In this document: piece after piece, positions 11,181-21,340 of the stretch | How positions within the stretch are numbered: the stretch's first letter is position 1 | Layout: each line of letters starts with the position of its first letter | Source of the DNA: Siphonodentalium dalli | Taxonomy: Eukaryota > Mollusca > Scaphopoda > Gadilida > Siphonodentaliidae | Direction of reading: 5' to 3' | DNA length: 64,000 nucleotides | Assembly (NCBI GenBank): GCA_032622095.1 | Contig: CP136065.1 | Coordinates: 114,185,195 to 114,249,194, forward strand | The notes under the pieces: generated by a model | The model's input: only the letters and a program-made list of their open reading frames with translations | The model's database searches: none | What the model was told of the DNA's origin: nothing | Position numbers and translations under genes: made by a program

Positions 11181-11840
11181 CTGAATGGGTCATTCTCACC
11201 AGTAAGTACAGTAGAGTATACCCAGCAGAATTTGTAAAATTGATAAAAGCTACACATCTTTTTCTAAAAATATAAAAGCAAACTGCAGAATCTAATTTCA
11301 AACGTGTTTTCTGCTACTAATTTTAAACTCTTTGTGATATTCACCAGCCGAGTTCATTTTATAAACCAAGTGGTATATAGTATAGTGCCCACGGTATCTG
11401 CGGTCTTTGTTAGCTGTGGTAGTGACACGCATGATCTTACAGCGAGCTGGAACCACAGATACCCTCAATTATGAGCCCCACCCAGTATAACCATCCTGGA
11501 CTTGATATAAACTCAACTGGTGAATATGACCCCTGGTCTCCCACACATCCACTATTAAAATGTCAGAAGTATACAATCAGTTTATGCAGTGACAACAACA
11601 TATTGTTTTGTGCATGTGGTCATGTGCTAGCAAAAGTGTGGTGTGTAAAAGTATTTTCCATATAAACAGACATCAACATTTGAGAGGTAATTTGAAACCT
11701 CTGCAGTGAGCAGATTAATAATCCTTGAAAATAGTTTCTGAGGCTAATGACAATTTGGGGTGTTTACACTGATGCTGAAGCTATGTACTCTCGATTCTAA
11801 GAGCTTGTATTACATTATCTGGTGAGAATGACCCCTTCAG
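11181..11840. mobile_element. Possible 660-bp MITE bounded by 22-bp inverted repeats
   Basis: CTGAATGGGTCATTCTCACC... at 11181-11202 is matched by its complement at 11819-11840 with one mismatch. No convincing target duplication is visible and there is no transposase. A separate direct repeat, 'atattcaccagcc(g/a)agttcattttata', occurs at 11338 (inside) and 11936 (outside), so the boundaries may be more complex than a simple MITE. Confidence 0.5.
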
Positions 11841-12664
11841 TTTCAGAGTTCAGAGGTCTATACTCCATCTCTGCTCTTCCAACCAGAAAATGGTGCATAT
11901 CTAAATCTTTAGATCCAAATATATGAAGGTGGTTGATATTCACCAGCCAAGTTCATTTTATATATGGTGTATTTCATAGAGGTCTAGCACCCACATTTTA
12001 GACCAAATAAGCTGCAATTTTGAGTGTTCAAGTATGTAATAATAAGCATATTAAACAGTTAGAACATATGGCATATCCAGGGATTAACTCATACTAAAAT
12101 TACAATATTAAAGTATCTCCAATCTCCATGGATACGTTTCTTATTTTGGTTGCTATTCACTAACCTGATATTTTGAACAGCATTTATCTGCAAAAATAAG
12201 TTTCCACCTGAAGCTTTCGACCTGAGCATCCTTGACATTTTTCATTCTCACAAATTATCTCTTGGTCAGTATCTTGTTTTCTTGGTGTTGTAAAACATTT
12301 TGAATGAAAAATAATCGTTTTAAATTTCTCCCCAAAATAATGCGAATTTAAAAAAAATTCATTTGTATTATTCTCTTTGTCTGAATTATTGTAAGAATTT
12401 CACTGAAATGAGTGGAAATATTTCGGAGCCATAAAGTTTTTCTGGGACATCATTTTTTTAAATTTGTGATGCATGTTCACTGTGGGTGGCACATTTCAAC
12501 AAATTGATAATTTCTAAAAAGAATGGATTTGGATTATTGAAAGCCCAAAGAATAGAAAAAAACAAACTACAAAGCCCTAACTATGAAATAGATGTAGAAT
12601 AGATGTAGGACAACAGTGATGCCACAAACCACCCTTTTCGGCTATCAATATTTTTGGTCGACTG
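11841..12664. other. Intergenic stretch, nothing recognised
   Basis: AT-rich DNA downstream of UBL3. Apart from the direct repeat at 11936-11995 there is nothing to annotate. Confidence 0.5.
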
Positions 12665-12973
12665 TTAACCGTTTCATGACAGGAGTTGCGCTGGTGCAGC
12701 ATTAAAGATCCAGGTTGTTGAGTCGTTTCCGGCCGAAGGCCGGGTAGGGTGGTCGGACTGCAGTATGCAAGTCCCTTCACCCTAAAGATCCAGGTCCAGT
12801 GCATTCTCCTTATATAAGAGATTGCACTGGTTTACAAGGTCAAGGTAAACATTGTTAGACCATTGTATTCTCTTATATATGCAAGACTCCTGTGTGACTC
12901 GCATATATAAGTTAATGCATTGGCACATGGTTTTTGCAAAAATTTCAGGAAGCTCCAGTCATGGAAGGGTTAA
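12665..12973. mobile_element. Palindromic TTAA-flanked MITE, copy 2
   Basis: TTAA at 12665-12668 and 12970-12973. Left end CCGTTTCATGACAGGAG, right end complement CCCTTCCATGACTGGAGC. The interior holds inverted 'ttcttatatatgc'/'gcatatataag' motifs. A block of about 75 bp (about 12718-12785) is flanked by duplicated AAAGATCCAGG and is absent from copy 3, so something inserted into this MITE with a roughly 11-bp duplication. Confidence 0.8.
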
Positions 12974-13218
12974 TATTCAAACCAGATAACTTCCTGTCCT
13001 TCCCTTGGATAAGGAGAGGTTTGTGATGAGCTCTATCTTTGCAACCATCAGTTGATCTATAAAATAATGATAGGCTGGTAAAGACAAAGGGTTCTTGGTC
13101 TAAGCATTGGACAATTGGTCTTTTCAGAAAAATCTTCACTTCATAGAATGACCTACACATCTTCACTGTACGTCATTCATCTCAAGGAATAGATTTACCT
13201 TGATGTTTTTTGTTCTAT

Positions 13219-13476
13219 CTACATTATGCCACCATTTTTATCTTTCATCGTGTTATCAGCAAACCTTTTCATTGTCACGTCAAATATGGTGACAAATGTA
13301 CAGCACAATCTTCTTACATCTCTTTGTCGGTACGCATTGAGGGCAGAAAGTAAAACAAACATACAAGAAATCTCTTTCACTAAATTTGAGTCGCTAGTTC
13401 TTACACCTGACATTTTTGAGTTATTCATATCTCTTAGCTCAGACAATTGTTCTTGACATCCATATATTAAATGATA
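13219..13476 (-). CDS. Candidate terminal exon, unrecognised protein
   Basis: On the minus strand a long pyrimidine tract ending ttttaacatgtttcag precedes an open frame of 85 residues (YHLIYGCQEQLSELRDMNNS... to ...KNGGIM) closed by TAG. It looks protein-like: mixed charge, helical, with Cys pairs (RRLCCTF). The quality of the acceptor and the in-phase start are the reasons to list it. I cannot name a family and found no partner exon further right on this strand. Chance or an old transposon remnant remain possible. Confidence 0.3.
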   Translation of the reverse strand, partial: YHLIYGCQEQLSELRDMNNSKMSGVRTSDSNLVKEISCMFVLLSALNAYRQRDVRRLCCTFVTIFDVTMKRFADNTMKDKNGGIM

Positions 13477-13503
13477 CTGAAACATGTTAAAAGGCAGAAG
13501 TAT

Positions 13504-16500
13504 AAGTAAAGGTAAAAGCTGAAGGTATAATATTAATGTTGGCAATATTTTTTATTGCATATTGCTGGAATTTCTATAACATAACTGCCAGCCTACAAAT
13601 AAATTGTTTAGCACTCAGCCTATTTAATAAAGGAGTTTTAAAGGATTTATCTGTTAATATCTTGGTAAACAGTTTTGACTTTGATATAATCTTTGAGAAA
13701 TTTACCCTGAATAGCCAGGATTATCACTGAAAATCTGTTTCATAACATTTTGTTGCTAAAGTTAATTAACAAGCCCATGATGAAATCATTATGCAGTCTA
13801 AATTTGAGCTTTGTGTCTGGCATATAATCAGTGAGTTGATCTTGCTACGGTTTCTAACTTGGAAATGAAGATTTATGACTATTAAAGCTCCCTCACCTCT
13901 TATCTCTTCTCATCACATGTTCTCTATCGGCCAGCCTCATTTTTTTATTGTTTTATAGTGTTTATATTTTGTTGGAATATCTGAGTATTGTTTTGATGAG
14001 AAAATATCTTGTTTTATGTTGAACAATGAATATGTGTTACTGATACAAAACAAGTGCTTGCTTTGAAGATGCAGAACAATCCATTTTGTAACTGATTTCG
14101 CACTAATGACAGTTACTTGATTCCCATTAATTTATTTGTAGCGATGGGTCAGCTAATATATTCAATAGCATTAGCCTTAGTCTATACAACCGAAATGGTT
14201 GAAAGCCTTAGGCTGTTTGTTTAAGTTATTGTCTAATCATCCATACAAATTAATGAATAGGAAGCCATCGACTTTTGCCTGTTGTCTGCTTAAGTTATCT
14301 TAAAATTCCAGCAAAAGAAGAAACCATTCAATGCATAATTTTAGATCCATTTAGGGGCTTGTAATCTGCAGGTAATGCTGTTGGAACACAATGCATTGAT
14401 GTCAATGGTTATGAGTTAAATATACTAAACATTTGACTGCCGATGACACTACATGCATAACAACATGTCATAAGACATTGAGTTCATTTTAGTAGCATGC
14501 CTTCAAGATTTTTGAAAGCCATGACAAAATATTTGTGTGGAAAATAAGTATGTTGCATTTTCTTTACGTCGGTCCACAATTCTTCACCCTATATCCCTTG
14601 CGACCATGGAGCCTGTGGAGGGCAAACTTTTATTAGCTGTAATGAATTACCATGTAGAGGAGTACAGGTGAAAGGTTATGAAGTATATATATACCACAAG
14701 AATGACGACTTTGTTGTAATTATAAAGTCAATCATGTTCATCATTTCTATATTTACTACACTCCAGACTGTTGAGAAACTCTTTGCTTTATCAGCCACAT
14801 GAATTTGCTTATGTTTGAACACCCGGCATATGAAGAATAGTCCATTCCAATGTATACTTTTTAACTGAATAGGAGAATCCATTCAGGAGTTTGTGGGTTC
14901 GAGCATTTTATTTATAGATTCACGTCCAAGTTAAAGACGTTGTGTAGACACATTAAGTCTTTATTTTCTAAATAGTCCTTGATCAGTAGTTATCGTTTAG
15001 GAAATGTTCAGATAATAAGTTCAACAAATAACCTTATTATCTGAATATTTCCAACTGAATGGGAGAATCCAGTTAGTATACGAGAAATGGTTATTATAAC
15101 AGTGCTCTCTTTATCCAAATACTACATATTCTTTAGCATTCTACACTCAGTCCATCAGTCATACATTGGATTTAACTATATGGAGTTTGTGAGGAATGCT
15201 GTTGAACATCTTGAATATTAGTATAAATTTGTAATAGTTGTTGATAAAGGCCATGATACAGAGTGCATTGTTATTTATTGTGTCGATTCATAAACCTTCT
15301 GCAATTTTTGTAAATAAAACACCTGGTACAGATTTTGTTGGCCTGAAGTTTTGCACCACATTATTGGTCCCTTATTATGATGAAGTTAACTATGAAAAAT
15401 CACCTCTCATCATCATCGTTGCAGATGATTTATGCTATTTGTTATTTTTAATAGAATTCACCTCCACGTTTAATCAACCCTCCACTGAAGGACATGTAAT
15501 AGAGAGCACATATACATGCACATATATATATATATATATATATTGACAACTAGGTTCTTTGCAGGTAAGGAAATGCCACATATATTGTGTCAACATCATA
15601 TATACTGGATAGACAGTGCTACATTTGTGATATATCCAATATATTTAGTCAGATCAAGCTGGCTTAATGACAGAAATAATTGGTTAAATCACTTTACTTT
15701 AATGTTTATAGTCATGAGAAAATGAATCCTGTTATATTGTATAAACAAGCCTGGATATAATGGCAATGTCAGGCTCAAATTGGCCCTATATATCTTTGGT
15801 GACTGACATGATGTCAGATATCTCACTTTTAAGAGTTATCAAAAGGATTCTGGGACTATACAAATTCTCTTTTTACTAAATATAATCTTGAGTGTGTAAT
15901 ACTTTTTGGTGCACCAAGAGCATGTATGACACAAGTTTCATCTTGGTCACAAACCCACTTGCATTTGACATTCTGTCAGATACCTCATTTCATTTATATC
16001 CAGGCATGTGCAGAAAGGCAGATCGTAAGCACTATGGGGAACTACTCCTAGCAATTTTGTTCTCTACCGAGTTTTGACTGTAGTTTTGATTAACTATTCT
16101 CTCTCGAGCCATAAAAAACATAAAAAAAGCATGGCAGAAAAATTGCTTCGAGTTTGATGATGAACGAAAATGAAAAAAAAACGTAGGAGTAGTTCACCAA
16201 CAGTGATGAGGGGGAATCTGTTCCTGAATAAATTATACTCAATCAGGTTTCTGTTGGAAGATTTCACTTCAAATGCACATGTTTCCAATCAACGTTCCAG
16301 TCATGGCAATTCTAAAAATGCTGAGAATACAGCAATATGATTTCACATACCTACAGGAGTGGAGCCTATCCTCTCCCAGGATTGGTTGTATGTTGATAAT
16401 TTTGTTGAATTATGAACAATTTTGTTGACAGAATGTCTTTATCAGATGAAATATTTAAGTTTATATTTGTTAAATTCCTGAATTGGAGATGTGTGCTTCT

Positions 16501-16530
16501 TGTGCTGGTAATATTTTCGAGGGATTTCTG
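13504..16530. other. Intergenic stretch with minor inverted repeats and microsatellite
   Basis: No gene supported. It holds an 18-bp inverted repeat AAATGTTCAGATAATAAG (15002-15019) with its near-complement at 15033-15050, two near copies of 'aactga(a)taggagaatcca' at about 14865 and 15054, and a (TA)n run at 15523-15542. Open frames near 15238 and 16412 have no recognisable domain. Confidence 0.5.
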
Positions 16531-17379
16531 TAGGGACCTGCGAATATTTGAGATTCGATTCGATGTCGATATCGGGCACCTGATTCGAGATTGACACCGA
16601 ATCGGTCTGCTGATTCGGATATTTTCGAATCGGTGTTACTTTGGTGTTGTCTTGTTATTTGCGTCTACACAACACATGACCTGAAATTACAAATATTGAA
16701 GCACAATGTTGCCATGTTAGCCAATGTAGGTAATTTTGAATGTATGCCGTTCAGAATAGACGTGCATTTATGTAAATTATGTGTTTCGATCGCAAACCGT
16801 GATGGTGGTCAATCGCCTCATATTTGCGATATGTATCAACACTATATAATTTGTCTACACTGTGCGTGATCGCTAGATTTGGAACTCAACTGATTACCGT
16901 ATGTTTAGAACTTCAGATATCCAATTTGAACAGATTATATGAATAACGTTCAATGTCTGCACGCAGCCGCCGTTATGCGCGACAAAACATAGATTGGAAT
17001 GAACAGAAACCTTCGAACAATCAGTCTATTACATTCTTAAATGGATGTCATTATGTGCGACCAGTTGTATGCGAAACTGCCGGCAGAATTCTTAGAATTT
17101 TTCTACTTTCAGTTTCTGTTTCCCAGGGAAATCGGACTGAAACAATTATATAGCTGAATGTACCCATGTCCAAGTGTGTCAAATCTTTATTATCTTTATC
17201 AAATAATGTAGCTATTAAATTTTTGCAGCTTTTTTGTCATGAGACACCGAAATAAACACTGGTAAACAATGTTAATCACTAGCTGATTCGATTCGAGATT
17301 CAATTCGATGTCGATATCAGGAAGAAGATTTGATATCGAGATTCGATTCGATGCAAAATCCACGATTCGCAGATCCCTA
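16531..17379. mobile_element. hAT-type MITE (copy 3), 849 bp
   Basis: Ends TAGGGACCTGCGAATATTTG and ...CGATTCGCAGATCCCTA form terminal inverted repeats. Flanking GATTTCTG (16523-16530 and 17380-17387) is a perfect 8-bp target duplication. Subterminal GATTCGATTCGATGTCGATATC occurs near both ends in opposite orientation. No transposase domain is visible in the internal frames. Confidence 0.9.
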
Positions 17380-17559
17380 GATTTCTGAGTCTACAATAAC
17401 AATAAAGGTCAGTTCGGCATGTATGTCTTAATTAATATAAAATGAGGTTCCCAACTGTCAAAAATAGAAATTGTAACCCGTTCGGATATTCAAAATGGTC
17501 TTCACTTTTAAAAGCTCACAAAGCGAGTATTTAGTAGAACTCATCTACAAAATCCATTA

Positions 17560-17746
17560 TTTACGATAAGATATGATAGGCTGATACATTATATTTAAGA
17601 GCAGCATTCCCCATTGTAAGAATGTATAAGACTATTGACAGATTGTACATAGCTTTATCATTGAATTTAGTGAATGAATTATATGACATAGAGACAATTG
17701 TACATATAAATTATATGATTATTAAATAAATGAATTGAATTGAATC
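17560..17746 (+). mobile_element. Probable LINE 3' tail ending in (TTGAA)n
   Basis: AT-rich segment ending ATTAAATAAATGAATTGAATTGAAT. The same type of end (aataaattgaattga) closes the LINE at about 53900. This is typical of a heavily 5'-truncated non-LTR copy; no coding part remains. Confidence 0.4.
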
Positions 17747-18194
17747 TGTATTCAGATGGAGCTTAAGCTTGTTGACTGCATGCATTCAGAATGAATTGTT
17801 TATCCTGTTCACTGTTACACACAGCTACATTGCATTCAGGCATTGAGGCTATGTCATATTTATAAATTCACAAGCACACACACGTTTAGTGAGGATGAAG
17901 ATGTGTTCTCTCTTCCCTAGCTTTTTTTTATGTGAATTTTGAAATCTAAAATAACAATTCTGGATCAAAGAGGCTAGTCAATAGAAGCCTTTGTCACACA
18001 CAAAATCTATTTTCTTTCACTAGTTTACTGATACTGGCTAAGATGTGGGACAATACATGTTACTGTTTCAGAACATTACTTTGTTGTGCAGTTATATGTT
18101 TGTAATTCAATAGTAGATAACTTTTAAAGTACCAAGTGCAATATGTCTGACATGAAATGTTTCTTGCTTGTTATTCGAGGATAATAAAAAAAAG

Positions 18195-18426
18195 TTAACC
18201 CTTTCATGACGGAAGCTGCGCTGGTGCAACATTAAGGCTCCTGTGCATTATCTTGTTTATGTGAGTCTCCCATAGCGAGCCTTGCATATTTAAGATAATG
18301 CACTGGCTTACAAGTTCAAGGTAAGTTTTGGTATGCCAATGTATTCTCTTATATACGTGAGGCTACCTATAAGAGAATGCATTGGCACATGCAAAATTTC
18401 AGGAAGCTCCTGTCATGTAAGGGTAA
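18195..18426. mobile_element. Palindromic TTAA-flanked MITE, copy 3
   Basis: TTAA (18195-18198), then CCCTTTCATGACGGAAGC. The right end reads ...GGAAGCTCCTGTCATGTAAGGGTAA, the inverted end with TTAA mutated to GTAA. The interior has the same 'tatataagagaatgca' inverted motifs as copies 1 and 2. Confidence 0.75.
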
Positions 18427-18644
18427 CAAAGCAAGTTTCACAAACAATTTTGTTGTCAGAAGTATTGTCCAGGAATAGAGATCACATCTTTTAGCTGCCT
18501 CAGATGTTAAGCTTCAGAATACACATGTGCAATGTGTGTGTTATGCCAATACACACTGTTAGTATGATGCCTATCTTAGACCCTGGGACATTCTGTGCTA
18601 TGAGAGACCATCCGATACAACAAATAGATTGATAAATATGTTAA

Positions 18645-19150
18645 AGGTACTCAATCTGATTCGATGGTCCCCGTCTCATCAGATTCCAAAAACAACACAA
18701 TTTTTTTGAAATGCCGGTTCTGTCATCAGATTTGATTAATTGCTAAAAAATATAATGCAACTACAGTCAACTATACAATAAAATTGCCCACAATTGTTTA
18801 TTTATCAACGTTTTGTTGAATGAAATTCGGCTGTATTTTCAAATATCTAACACCCAAAGCCACTTGATTTTAGAGTTATCCATCTTCATCCGCAATTTGG
18901 TCCGAGACAGTTGGCTTGACGATTATTTGCCAGGCTGCTAAAAATTACATATCTCGGGGGAAATTACAAATTTAAAAAATCGATAACTGATCACTCTGAG
19001 CTTTGATGGTTGGGTTCCTCGACTCGAATCAAATATTTATTACCCCTGAAACCAAAGATATAGTAATTTGGGAGCGTTTCGGATTTACTGATGTCATAGA
19101 ATTTACAAAAGTTGGGTCCCTATTTTTCTTCATCATGGAATGGTAAAGGG
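18645..19150 (+). repeat. Interspersed repeat family R1, copy 1
   Basis: Starts TTAAAGGTACTCAATCTGAT and contains 'gattcgatggtccccgtctcatcagattcc', a 'tgagctttgatgg' block and 'cctcgactcgaatcaaatattta'. The same blocks recur at 29558-30010 (nested in a LINE) and, in the opposite orientation, at 41180-41612. No coding capacity; class unknown. Confidence 0.7.
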
Positions 19151-19570
19151 TACTCATTGTCAGTATATTCATGATATTGCAAAAATAAATATAGTTGATT
19201 CATTTTGTGCATGAAATTGAAAACAACTGTTAATTCTTGTTAACTTCAGCAAGTTTTTTCATCAGAGATAGTAAGTATTTGTAAGCTCAACTGAGCCATG
19301 TCCATTTAAACAATATATATATCTTCCCAAATCTCAGGTGGGGGGGAATTTTCAATTGAAATTTTAGCTTGAAACCTTAACCAACATAATGCATTGAAGA
19401 TGGGGGAGATGACGATCAAGTATTAGTTATGTCTGATTGAAGGTGCACGTTTTTATGGGACAGAATAGTAGCTAAACATGATTATAAGCAGCATTAAATC
19501 TTACAGTACTTTGAAAAGTACTCCTAAGCATACACCCTGTTACTAACTCGCGGCCATATTGGATCCACCT

Positions 19571-19733
19571 AGGTCACAGTTCTGGAGTAGCATTTCCATA
19601 TATGAAAGTCATGAATATTCAAACATATTCCATATATGGAAATGCTACTCCAGAACTTTGACCTGTAGCACTAAAACCATGGAACCAGGGCTGGATGAAT
19701 CTCTGAAACCATGGGACGGGGCTGGATGAATCC
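19571..19733. repeat. 34-bp-arm hairpin followed by a direct repeat
   Basis: Arms 19571-19604 and 19631-19664 are complementary with one mismatch (core AGTTCTGGAGTAGCATTTCC). Just downstream, a roughly 27-bp unit 'accatgg.ac..gggctggatgaatc' is repeated twice (about 19676 and 19708). Confidence 0.8.
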
Positions 19734-20260
19734 AATACGACCACGACTCTGTGATCTCGCTTATTGAAAAGGAATTGTCGTCAGCATTGTTGTACACATA
19801 GATATATCTTGTTTTGCAAATTTGCACTCTTTGATAGATGTTTTATAATAAAATGTTCTTATTGCTGGGCAAATATATGTTTCAAGAAGATGTCACCATG
19901 ACTTTGCATTATTGATTAAAAAAACAGCAGTGTCCTCTTGATCCATGTTCATGTTATTCACATTTTTGTAACTGAAGTTTCTTCGATGTTTGTTCTAAAG
20001 GGACTGATTAAATGTTAATGAATATTCATAGTTAAACTGATTTATGATTTTCTAGCATTGTACAGCAGCTACAAATTAATTTTGAATGTATGAAAAATAA
20101 TTCCCTAAGCTTGGAACCCTCTCTAAATCAAGGGCTCACGGAAAGTCAGATATTTAGCAAGTCTCTATGGAAGATCCTGTTTCTGTTGATTCAGACTAAA
20201 TTGCCAAACATCAAGCTTTATAGCATTCTGGATGAGTTGTGAAGGAAAAACATATTGATT

Positions 20261-20446
20261 TTCAGTGTAGAGTAATGGTCGTCTTCATGAAAAAAAGACA
20301 GATTATCAGTATAGAGTAATTGTCGTCTTCATGGAAAAAGATAGATCATCAGTGTAGAGTTATGGTCATCTTTATGGAAAAAGGACAGATTATCAGTGAC
20401 AATTATATAAAGACAACCATTACTCTAGAGTAATGGTTGTCTTTAT
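20261..20446. repeat. Three ~44-bp tandem units ending in a 40-bp perfect palindrome
   Basis: Units of the form 'cagtgtagagtaatggtcgtcttcatggaaaaagacagattat' repeat three times (20261-20398). They are followed by a perfect 40-bp palindrome at 20407-20446 centred on CTCT|AGAG, whose half-site ATAAAGACAACCATTACTCT is the inverted form of the same unit. It looks like a tandem unit that was copied and flipped. Confidence 0.85.
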
Positions 20447-20995
20447 TTGGTTCTTTCTTAGGAATCTGAGATTCTCCCACCTCATACACATTTAACATGG
20501 GCAGCCCATGTGAAATACATGTGTGAGTTTAAATGCTTATCTCACAAATTTGCATCAACTTATTGTTTAACAGAAGACAATGTATTGTTGTACAGTGCAT
20601 GAAGGTTCCTAGACATGAATACAACACTTATCTTTAAAAATCATACTATTCCATAAATTCATGAACATGAATGCTTTATCTGTTGTTACATCAGTGTTTA
20701 AAATAATGAAATGGCTCAACTATATGTATCACTATGTATACTTCAACTGACTGTACACCACTATCTATAATCCGCCCTGCCTGTACAACTAGTCTTTAAG
20801 AGCAGAAATGTTATAAAGTCCCTCTCAAGCAGTGAATGTATGTTCATTTTGTTGAGTCAGTTGACATAGACTATTTATTAATAAAAGAGTAAAACTGTCA
20901 AATGTGTTTCTTCTTTATGAACAACCAATAATTAGAGAATTGGGCTCCATGTGTTTTCAAAACTACTTTACATTTATAGTTGCTTACATGTAATT
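20447..20995. other. Intergenic stretch, nothing recognised
   Basis: AT-rich, no supported gene, ending at the SINE target duplication. Confidence 0.5.
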
Positions 20996-21008
20996 TCATA
21001 GATGTTTG

Positions 21009-21305
21009 GGGGCCTCGGTGGCTCAATCGGTTAGGGGTACAACTCCAAGCCGTTTCGCCTTCCAGCGCTGGCGATAAGGGTTCAAATCCACATGTTTCCA
21101 TCGTGGACTTTGTAACTCGAAATCGTTATCTGGGAAAGTTGCCAGTTACTTGCCGGTGGTTTGCCGCACATGGTCGACGAGTTTATCAGCCATTGAAATC
21201 ACTGTTAGATTAGCCGTAAGTGTGCGGATTTCCTCCACCATTAAAACTGGCAATGTCGTGATATGGCCTTAGTGGCTAAAGCGACATAAAACCCCAATCA
21301 ATCAA
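21009..21305 (+). mobile_element. tRNA-derived SINE with 13-bp target duplication
   Basis: The 5' part carries RNA polymerase III promoter boxes: box A TGGCTCAATCGG (21019) and box B GGGTTCAAATCC (21078). The 3' end is ...GCGACATAAAACCCC followed by an (AATC)n tail. The flanking direct repeat TCATAGATGTTTG (20996-21008 and 21306-21318) is perfect, so the insertion is fairly recent and used a LINE target-primed mechanism. The short AATC tail suggests mobilisation by an L2/CR1-like LINE rather than a poly(A) one (inference). Confidence 0.9.
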
Positions 21306-21340
21306 TCATAGATGTTTGAAATATAAAGTCTATCATTTTT

